A stretch of 28,181 nucleotides of DNA from Candidatus Segatella intestinihominis (GTDB lineage Bacteria; Bacteroidota; Bacteroidia; Bacteroidales; Bacteroidaceae). Shown piece after piece: positions 22,651 through 28,181 of this stretch (its first letter is position 1; every line of letters starts with the position of its first letter). The position numbers and the translations under genes were made by a program. The notes under the pieces are model-generated. The model made no database searches. It was not told the origin of the DNA and worked only from the letters and a program-made list of their open reading frames with translations. The stretch is taken from NCBI GenBank assembly GCA_900548535.1, contig URLG01000033.1, positions 1 through 28,181 on the forward strand. Reading direction: 5' to 3'.

Positions 22651-23766
22651 TTATTCTTCCTTCGTATCTGCCACAATCTGTGGACCGCGAACCTTGTCCT
22701 TCACGCCCAGTCCCTTCTTGATCTCGATGTTTACGCCATCGCTCAGTCCGGTAGTTACCTGCTTGCGCTCGTAAGTCTTCTTCTCGCCGCTGCCCTTCAC
22801 GATATATACAAAGGTGGAGTCGCCGCTAAACTCGATGGCACTCTCTGGCACGGTGAGCACATGCTGTGCCTTAGCCAATACTATCTCGGCATTGGCACTG
22901 TAGCCAGAGCGAATCTTGCCGCCCTTGACCGAGCGAACAGCTGCCTTTACCTCAAACTGGTTGGCACCATTGTTCTCCACAGCCTTAGGAGAAATGTACT
23001 CCAGGTCGGCATCAAACTTCAAGTCTTGCATGGCACCGATGGTTATCTTCATCGGCATGCCTACTACCAGATTGCCCACCTCCGTCTCGTCGATGTTGCC
23101 ACGGAAGATGAGGTCGTTCATGTTAGCCACGCTGGCGATGGTGGTACCATCATTGAATGTATTGGCGAGAATCACGGAGTTACCCACCTTGACTGGGATG
23201 TCGAGGATAATGCCCGATATGGTAGAGCGGATAAGGGTGGATGAGGCGCTGGCATTGCTCTTCGATACGCCATCACGTACCACTTCCAGGGCGTCTTCGG
23301 CTGCCACTACTTCTTCCTTAGCCTGCTTCAGGGCTTGCTTTACCTTGTCAAACTCGTCGGCACTTACTAACTGCTTCTTGAAGAGCTGCTCCTCTCTGCC
23401 ATAGTCCACCTGCGCTTGTTTCAGGTTGATGCCAGCCAGGCGCACACGAGCCTGGGCACTGCTCAGCTGCCCCATGTCGGGGATGACCTTTACCTTGGCG
23501 ATGACCTCGCCCATCTGCACGTAGTCACCAGCCTGCTTGCATATCTCGGTGATGATACCGCTGATCTGAGGCTTCACGTTTACCTCGTTGCGAGGCTCTA
23601 TCTTACCCGTGATGACAGTGGTTTTCAGCACATCGCCCATCTTTGGAGTAAACTCGGTATACTCCACAGGCTTAGGTTGCGACTTCTCATAGAGGAACAC
23701 GAAGGTTCCGATGAAAATCAAGGCGACTATCGCCGCTACGATCAATTTTGAATACTTCTTATACAT
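22651..23766 (-). CDS. MacA-like periplasmic adaptor of an ABC efflux pump
   Basis: This 371-residue membrane-fusion protein has an N-terminal membrane anchor at about residues 9-27. The biotinyl/lipoyl-like segment VNVKPQISGIITEICKQAGDYVQMGEVIAKV follows, then an alpha-helical hairpin (about 95-165), the second lipoyl half near ISGIILDIPVKVGNSV, and a beta-barrel domain. It should link the inner-membrane ABC complex to an outer-membrane TolC-type channel. No TolC gene is in the window. It is the last gene of the operon, 110 bp after the second permease, and that spacer is filled by heptanucleotide repeats. Substrate unknown; antibiotics, peptides or lipoproteins are usual for MacAB. Confidence 0.93.
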   Translation of the reverse strand: MYKKYSKLIVAAIVALIFIGTFVFLYEKSQPKPVEYTEFTPKMGDVLKTTVITGKIEPRNEVNVKPQISGIITEICKQAGDYVQMGEVIAKVKVIPDMGQLSSAQARVRLAGINLKQAQVDYGREEQLFKKQLVSADEFDKVKQALKQAKEEVVAAEDALEVVRDGVSKSNASASSTLIRSTISGIILDIPVKVGNSVILANTFNDGTTIASVANMNDLIFRGNIDETEVGNLVVGMPMKITIGAMQDLKFDADLEYISPKAVENNGANQFEVKAAVRSVKGGKIRSGYSANAEIVLAKAQHVLTVPESAIEFSGDSTFVYIVKGSGEKKTYERKQVTTGLSDGVNIEIKKGLGVKDKVRGPQIVADTKEE

Positions 23767-23876
23767 TGAACATTGAATTTTGAACGTTGAACTTTATGAT
23801 TACCTGATGAACTCTGAGAATTTGACCTGAAGCATTTCATAAAGTTCAATGTTCAAATCTCAAAGTTCAAAGTTAT
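23765..23876. repeat. Opposing heptanucleotide arrays in operon spacer
   Basis: Units such as ATTGAAC, TTTGAAC and GTTGAAC run in one direction from 23765, and AAGTTCA, ATGTTCA-type units run in the opposite direction to about 23873. The halves are complementary, for example TTGAACTTTATG (23787-23798) with CATAAAGTTCAA (23838-23849). The spacer transcript can therefore form a long hairpin. The central ACTTTATGATTACCT, CATTTCATAAAGTTCAA and ATGAACTCTGA segments recur at 26456-26658. Confidence 0.8.
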
Positions 23877-25124
23877 TTATTCGTCTCTCATCGCATCCAC
23901 AGGCTTGATGCTCATGGCTCGCCAGGCTGGTGCCAGTCCTGCCAGTGCGCCTAGGATGCATATCAGGATGGCTGAGAATATCGCTGTCCAGAAGTTTACC
24001 TGGAAGTGGGCGGTCAGTATCCCATCCGTGGTGTTTGCCATCTCCAGCATCTGGAGTATCGCCACGCCAAAGAGGATGCCGCTCATGCCTGACACCAAGG
24101 TGAGGATGATACTCTCGGCGATGATCTGGGAGAGTATCATCTGCGGCGTGGCTCCGATGGCTCGGCGGATGCCTATCTCCGTGGTGCGCTCCTTCACGGT
24201 TACCATCATGATGTTGCTCACGCCGATGGCTCCTGCCAGCAGGGTGCCGATGCCCACCAGCCAGATGAGGAAGTTGACACCCTTGAAGAGATTGTCGAGC
24301 ATCTGGAAGAGCACCTCGGTATTGAATACCATCACGCCCTTCTCGTCCGTTGGGTCGATGGAGTGAGCACGGGCTATGATGGTGCGCATGCGAGTGGTTA
24401 TCTTGCTCATCACTACGCCCGGCTTGCCCGTTACGGCGATGATGTCTACGGCGTTGCCTCGGTTATATGAGGTGCGCAGCACCGACTGGGGCAGGGTGAT
24501 GGTCTCGTCGGCACGTCCACCTAAGTTGACGCCATTGCCCGAGCGATAGTCCACGCCCACGATGGTATAATAGGTGGAGTCTACCCTCACCGTCTTGCCG
24601 CAGGGGTCGTCGCCGCTGGGGAAGAGGTTGGTGTATATCTGCTTGCCTATCACGCAAACCTTGCGCTGCTGGCGGTCGTCCATCTCATTGATGTATCTGC
24701 CGTAGTACATCTTGGGGGCTGATACCTTGCTGAAGTCGGGACTCACGCCCTGGGTGGAGCCGCTAAACTTCTTGTCTCCATATATCACCGTCTTTCTGCC
24801 TCCGAAGAGCATCGGGGTGATGACGTCCAGTTCGGGCATCTGCTGGCGGAGTCGCTGCAGGTCGTTCGTCTCCATGTTCCAGGAGCGTCCCTTGTTAAAT
24901 CCCTTGTAGGGCTTGGTGGTGTTTTGCGACCATATCATGGCGGTATTGGTGGCGAAGCCCGCAAAGTTGTTTTGCAGCAGCTCCTTCAGTCCCTGTCCGC
25001 CACCCATCAGGGCGATGAGCATAAACACGCCCCAGAACACGCCGAAGCCCGTCAATAGGCTGCGGCTCTTGTTCCTCGTGATGGTATCGAGTATCTCTTT
25101 ATATGTATCTAAGTCGAATCTCAT
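23877..25124 (-). CDS. MacB-type ABC transporter permease, second copy
   Basis: This 415-residue FtsX/MacB permease has an N-terminal helix at about residues 20-42 (GVFWGVFMLIALMGGGQGL), a large periplasmic MacB_PCD domain to about 280, then three helices ending in the typical AGLAPAWRAMSIKPVDAMRDE. The segment TEIGIRRAIGATPQMILSQ before the second helix is the coupling region that contacts the ATPase. Unlike E. coli MacB it has no fused ATPase; the separate ATPase gene of the operon supplies this. It is distinct in sequence from the first permease, so the two could form a heterodimer (inference). It lies 71 bp after that gene. Confidence 0.94.
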   Translation of the reverse strand: MRFDLDTYKEILDTITRNKSRSLLTGFGVFWGVFMLIALMGGGQGLKELLQNNFAGFATNTAMIWSQNTTKPYKGFNKGRSWNMETNDLQRLRQQMPELDVITPMLFGGRKTVIYGDKKFSGSTQGVSPDFSKVSAPKMYYGRYINEMDDRQQRKVCVIGKQIYTNLFPSGDDPCGKTVRVDSTYYTIVGVDYRSGNGVNLGGRADETITLPQSVLRTSYNRGNAVDIIAVTGKPGVVMSKITTRMRTIIARAHSIDPTDEKGVMVFNTEVLFQMLDNLFKGVNFLIWLVGIGTLLAGAIGVSNIMMVTVKERTTEIGIRRAIGATPQMILSQIIAESIILTLVSGMSGILFGVAILQMLEMANTTDGILTAHFQVNFWTAIFSAILICILGALAGLAPAWRAMSIKPVDAMRDE

Positions 25125-25142
25125 AATCTATCTAAAAACTTC

Positions 25143-25198
25143 TAACTCCTAACTCCTAACTTCTAACTCCTAACTTCTAACTCCTAACTCCTAACTTA
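25143..25198. repeat. TAACTCC heptanucleotide array, eight units
   Basis: Eight consecutive 7-nt units (TAACTCC five times, TAACTTC twice, then TAACTTA) fill the spacer between the permease genes. The last unit contains the stop codon of the upstream permease at 25196-25198. Confidence 0.9.
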
Positions 25199-26455
25199 CT
25201 CCGCTCTCAGCGCCTCTATCGGTCGGATTCTTGCCGCCTTGATGGCTGGTATGAGTCCGGCGATGGTGCCAGCGATGACGATGGTGATGGTGGCGCCGAT
25301 GCAGGTGCCGATGCCCACCGTAGGATTTACGAACATGGCAGCCTGGAAGAGACCCGTATCTATTGTGGTATGGCCGATGGTGGCATCCATGATCTCATTG
25401 GCAGCCACGCCACATACCATGCCGATGTAGCCGAAGACGGAGGTGATGATGATGCTCTCGGTGATGATGAGCTTCAGGATGCTCCATGGCTTGGCGCCTA
25501 TCGCCTTGCGCACGCCAAACTCTCGGGTGCGCTCCTTCACGGTGATGAGCATGATGTTGCTCACGCCCACGATGCCACTGAGCAGGGTGAAGAGGCCCAC
25601 TATCCACAGGGCGGTCTGGATGATGGCGATGCCTTGGTTCATCTGGATGTTGTCCATATATCGGTTCCAGAGCCATACGGTGCGCTCGTCGTCGGGTGCC
25701 GCCTGATGGTTGTTGTTGAGGCTGGCGCGATAGTTCTTCTCGAAAGTCTCATTATCCTCTTCCGTCTTCAGATTTTTGAGGGTAAACTCGATGGTGCCTG
25801 CCTCGTCGCCCTTGGCGTAAATAGTCTTCAGGGTGGTGTAGGCGGTGAAGGCATTGGTGTTTTGGCGGGATTCATCGTCCTTGTAGATGCCCACCACCTT
25901 GAAGGCTAGGTCGTCCACCTTTACGGTCTTCCCCACCATGGCTCTGTAGTCCTTGGCCAGCTCCTTGGCTTGGCTGCGGCTCATCACCAGCACCTTGCGT
26001 CGCTCGGTCTGGTCGATGTCGTTGATGAATCTGCCCACCAATATCTCGGTCTTATCTATCTTGGTGTGGGTTGGAGCCACGCCCGTGAGGGTTTGCGAGG
26101 CTACATAGTTGTCGCCGTATACGATGTTCACGCCGGCTTGCTCCAGCTGTCCGCTCACGTCGCCCACCAGATGACCGAAGGTGTGGTCGGTGATGAGCAG
26201 GTCCTTGTCGTTGAGCGTGATGTTGCGTCCCTCCTTCAGTCCGTTGTAAGCCTTGGATGTCTGTCCAGGGAATACGAGCATGGAGTTGGCTAGGAATCGG
26301 TCGCTCTGTTGCAGTTGGGCATTGATGAGTCCGTTGCCGGCGCCCAGCAGGAATATCAGCATGAAGATGCCCCATGCCACGGCAAATCCCGTGAGCGTGG
26401 TGCGCAATTTATTGCGTTTCGACGTGCTCCATATTTCTTTGATTAATTCTCTCAT
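25196..26455 (-). CDS. MacB-type ABC transporter permease, first copy
   Basis: This 419-residue FtsX/MacB permease has an N-terminal helix at about residues 22-45 (GFAVAWGIFMLIFLLGAGNGL), a periplasmic domain, three C-terminal helices, a coupling region with TREFGVRKAIGAKPWSILKL, and the end AGLIPAIKAARIRPIEALRAE. Its layout matches the second permease but the periplasmic domain differs, which argues for an old duplication and a heterodimeric pump. It lies 203 bp after the ATPase gene, an unusually long gap within an operon, filled by heptad repeats. No lesion seen. Confidence 0.94.
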   Translation of the reverse strand: MRELIKEIWSTSKRNKLRTTLTGFAVAWGIFMLIFLLGAGNGLINAQLQQSDRFLANSMLVFPGQTSKAYNGLKEGRNITLNDKDLLITDHTFGHLVGDVSGQLEQAGVNIVYGDNYVASQTLTGVAPTHTKIDKTEILVGRFINDIDQTERRKVLVMSRSQAKELAKDYRAMVGKTVKVDDLAFKVVGIYKDDESRQNTNAFTAYTTLKTIYAKGDEAGTIEFTLKNLKTEEDNETFEKNYRASLNNNHQAAPDDERTVWLWNRYMDNIQMNQGIAIIQTALWIVGLFTLLSGIVGVSNIMLITVKERTREFGVRKAIGAKPWSILKLIITESIIITSVFGYIGMVCGVAANEIMDATIGHTTIDTGLFQAAMFVNPTVGIGTCIGATITIVIAGTIAGLIPAIKAARIRPIEALRAE

Positions 26456-26658
26456 GTTATTTTTACTTTGAACTTTGAATTTTGAACATTGAACTTTATG
26501 ATTACCTTTGCTTTGAACTTGCTAAATATAAACTTTATGATTACCTTTGCTTTGAACTTGCTTTATGAACTCTGAAATATAAACTTTATGCATTTCATAA
26601 AGTTCAAAGTTCCAAGTTCAATGTTAAATGTTCAAAGTTTCAAGTTCAATGTTCAAAG
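26456..26658. repeat. Long opposing heptad arrays with 32-bp direct repeat
   Basis: Left-hand units ACTTTGA/ATTTTGA/ACATTGA and right-hand complementary units TCAAAGT, TCCAAGT, TCAATGT flank a core. The core holds a 32-nt direct repeat at 26492-26523 and 26531-26562 and a hairpin AACTTTATG (26582-26590) with CATAAAGTT (26596-26604). Core sequences match those at 23765-23876, so the two spacers carry versions of one element. Confidence 0.8.
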
Positions 26659-27369
26659 TTACTTCACGTAGTCTTTGCTTACCAAGTGGTGGTCATAATT
26701 CTCCTCGATGCTGCCGATGAGTCCGTCCTTGATGTGTATCACCTTGTCGGTCTCGTTGGCCACACCGCTCTCGTGGGTTACCACCACGATGGTCATGCCT
26801 TCCTTCTTGTGCAGGTCCTTTAGGAGGTCCATCACCTCCACGCTCGTCTTCGAGTCGAGGGCTCCCGTAGGCTCATCCGCCAGGATGATTTCGGGCTTGG
26901 TGATGAGGGCACGGGCGATGGCTACACGCTGCTTCTGTCCGCCCGACATCTCGTTGGGATAATGGTCTGCCCACTGGGTGAGCCCCAACTTGTCCAGGTA
27001 TTCCATCGCCAGCTCATGGCGCTTCTTGCGATTCACGCCTTGATAGAAGAGGGGCAGCTCTACGTTCTCCACCGCCGTCTTGAAGGAGATGAGGTTGAAC
27101 GACTGGAAGATAAATCCTATCATCTTGTTTCTATATTCGGCAGCGCGGGTCTCGCTGAGATCCTTGATGAGCACATCGTTCAGGCGATATTCGCCCGTGT
27201 CATAGTTGTCGAGAATGCCCAATATATTTAATAAGGTGGATTTTCCCGAGCCGGAAGCACCCATGATGGATACGAACTCGCCACGCTCTATGTCGAGATT
27301 GATGCCCTTGAGCACATGCAGCGGTTGGGCACCCTGGTAAGTTTTGTTGATGTCTTTTAAGTGAATCAT
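26659..27369 (-). CDS. ABC transporter ATPase of the MacAB-type pump
   Basis: This 236-residue ATPase of the MacB/LolD class has Walker A GASGSGKST at residues 37-45, Q-loop FQSFN near 89-93, signature MSGGQKQR at 141-148, Walker B IILADEP with Glu166, D-loop GALDSKT and switch His199. All ATPase elements are intact. It powers the two MacB-type permeases encoded next, with the MacA-like adaptor last. It is the first gene of the operon. I find no clear TAnnTTTG promoter just upstream; the preceding 490 bp is a field of inverted repeats that may hold operators. Confidence 0.97.
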   Translation of the reverse strand: MIHLKDINKTYQGAQPLHVLKGINLDIERGEFVSIMGASGSGKSTLLNILGILDNYDTGEYRLNDVLIKDLSETRAAEYRNKMIGFIFQSFNLISFKTAVENVELPLFYQGVNRKKRHELAMEYLDKLGLTQWADHYPNEMSGGQKQRVAIARALITKPEIILADEPTGALDSKTSVEVMDLLKDLHKKEGMTIVVVTHESGVANETDKVIHIKDGLIGSIEENYDHHLVSKDYVK

Positions 27370-27496
27370 CCTATGTCTTGTTATATATTCTGTTTTATTT
27401 ATACTTTGTTATTTAATATCGCCATTTCTGGAATATTATTGTTCTTTAGACGTATCGGGGATAAATAAAGTTGCAGATGCAGGTACTTTTGTTTAG

Positions 27497-27555
27497 TTCC
27501 TCACTGGGGCACAATAGTGCCCTCACCGAGGGCACTATTGTGCCGTGGGGAGGAA
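27497..27555. repeat. Very strong hairpin with perfect 17-bp stem
   Basis: GGCACAATAGTGCCCTC (27508-27524) and its exact complement (27528-27544) flank a 3-nt loop. With four mismatches the stem extends by GTTCCTC/GAGGAAC to 27497-27555. Each arm can also fold on itself through GGCAC/GTGCC. Confidence 0.85.
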
Positions 27556-27607
27556 CATATCTGGGCATCGAGGTTAGCCTTCCGGAGTATACAACACAGT
27601 TTGCGTT

Positions 27608-27897
27608 TTCTACCTCACACCTCACTAGGCGTACCTTAACCCATTGAACATCAGGTGGTATAACCTTGTGAGGTGTCGCCTCCGACACCTCACATACACC
27701 TCACAACACCTCACACTTTAGGAGCTATTGCTGGGAGGGCAGGTTTGTTACCTGCCCATTGGCAAGAATGCCATTTCTACCAATACCGAGTGTGAGGTGT
27801 TGTGAGGTGTATGTGAGGTGTCAATGATGACACCTCACTATAGTAAATTGCTATATGTCAGTTAATTGCAGCGATTTTGTGAGGTATGAGGTAGAAA
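27608..27897. repeat. Nested TGTGAGGTG inverted repeats
   Basis: The outer arms 27608-27626 and 27879-27897 match at 18 of 19 positions. The inner arms 27684-27716 and 27790-27822 are a perfect 33-bp inverted repeat with a 73-bp spacer. Each inner arm holds three ACACCTCACA-type units set 10-11 bp apart (27685, 27696, 27706). Hairpins with 12- and 11-bp stems sit at 27667-27694 and 27813-27838. Confidence 0.85.
27731..27758 (+). repeat. Palindromic repeat, copy 3 of 3
   Basis: These 28 bases are identical to 513-540 (starting CTGGGAGGGCAGG). The element lies in the 73-bp spacer of the 33-bp inverted repeat. A small TGGCA/TGCCA hairpin follows at 27760-27773. Confidence 0.8.
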
Positions 27898-28181
27898 AGG
27901 CAAGCTCACCTTCTTGAGCGTCTTCTCCAGTTCCTCCTTCACCTCATCCATAGAGATGTCTAGGAGTTTCATCTGTCGGGCAAGCTCAGGCAGTCGTTCC
28001 TTCATAAACTCCTTCTTGCGAGCCTTCTTGATTTGCTTCTTGGCTCCTGCCGCCACAAAATATCCCAGTCCTCGCTTGTTATAGATGATGCCTTCGCCCG
28101 CCAAGAGGTCGTATGACTTCACGGTGGTGTTGGCGTTCACCTCCAGCAGCACGGCATATTCCCTGACGCTCGGTATTCGCT
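27862..28181 (-). CDS. GntR-family regulator (YtrA-like), N-terminus outside window
   Basis: This is the C-terminal part of a GntR-type winged-helix repressor; its start lies beyond the right edge. The visible sequence RIPSVREYAVLLEVNANTTV and KSYDLLAGEGIIYNKRGLGYFV is the classical GntR recognition helix and wing. Only a short helical tail (about 65 residues) follows, as in the YtrA subfamily, with no metabolite-binding domain. The frame continues open to 28181, so the internal GTG at 28152 is not the start. The last residues (around FLPHTS) are encoded by the outer arm of the neighbouring inverted repeat. YtrA-type proteins often regulate ABC exporters, and one lies 490 bp downstream (inference). 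Confidence 0.88.
   Translation of the reverse strand, partial: RIPSVREYAVLLEVNANTTVKSYDLLAGEGIIYNKRGLGYFVAAGAKKQIKKARKKEFMKERLPELARQMKLLDISMDEVKEELEKTLKKVSLPFLPHTSQNRCN

Larger units (their letters stand above)
27370..27861. other. Gene-free block of nested inverted repeats
   Basis: No convincing gene lies in these 492 bases. A possible 80-codon minus-strand frame at 27446-27688 runs straight through hairpins and is not credible. The block holds a long hairpin at 27497-27555, two nested inverted-repeat pairs, and the third copy of the palindromic repeat. Confidence 0.75.

Noticed and set aside
27446..27688. An 80-codon minus-strand frame upstream of the ABC ATPase gene
   Set aside because: It runs through the 17-bp hairpin and an inverted-repeat arm, has no recognisable protein pattern and no clear ribosome site.

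Overview
The window looks like chromosome of a Bacteroidales bacterium, most likely Prevotella/Segatella (inferred). The evidence is: -7 boxes of the Bacteroidetes form TAnnTTTG in front of several genes; the long 624-residue IspG with its central insertion; an AAA ATPase/DUF4143 protein; a short DUF6078-like cysteine protein; and a MacA plus split ABC permease/ATPase operon. Most genes are housekeeping or regulatory. I see no rRNA, tRNA, CRISPR array, complete insertion sequence or prophage.

Layout. 0-3.1 kb: a small Cys-rich protein, then a minus-strand unit of OmpR-type response regulator, eight-helix membrane protein and short-sensor histidine kinase. 3.1-4.7 kb: a divergent AAA/DUF4143 ATPase behind a mirrored pair of 24-bp palindromes. 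4.8-7.2 kb: a large secreted thioredoxin-fold protein. 7.4-12.8 kb: a minus-strand cluster read as hypothetical protein, rpoN, PAP2-like membrane protein, purE, ispG. 13.0-13.5 kb: no large gene, but a promoter, a C-poor repeat-built leader without any ATG, a 26-codon membrane micro-ORF and a terminator. 13.6-14.7 kb: a lipoprotein of the papain/bleomycin-hydrolase class. 14.9-17.2 kb: a plus-strand U32 protein, sufE and SpoU methyltransferase unit. 17.3-19.1 kb: a divergent DXS-like enzyme. 19.1-19.9 kb: a gene-free block with four 22-bp iteron-like repeats, a 25-bp inverted repeat and two identical 21-nt palindromes. 19.9-22.6 kb: mutS. 22.65-27.4 kb: a MacAB-type efflux operon whose three spacers are built of heptanucleotide repeats. 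27.4-27.9 kb: nested inverted repeats. The right edge cuts a GntR regulator.

Functional threads. IspG and a DXS-like enzyme both belong to the MEP isoprenoid pathway, and IspG needs an Fe-S cluster that the Suf system (sufE here) could help supply. The GntR protein is of the kind that often controls ABC exporters and lies upstream of one, separated from it by an operator-like repeat field.

The most unusual material is non-coding: the iteron-like block at 19.2-19.7 kb, the nested inverted repeats at 27.6-27.9 kb, a palindrome found at both of these and near the left edge, the leader/micro-ORF unit at 13.0-13.5 kb, and the period-7 repeat arrays.
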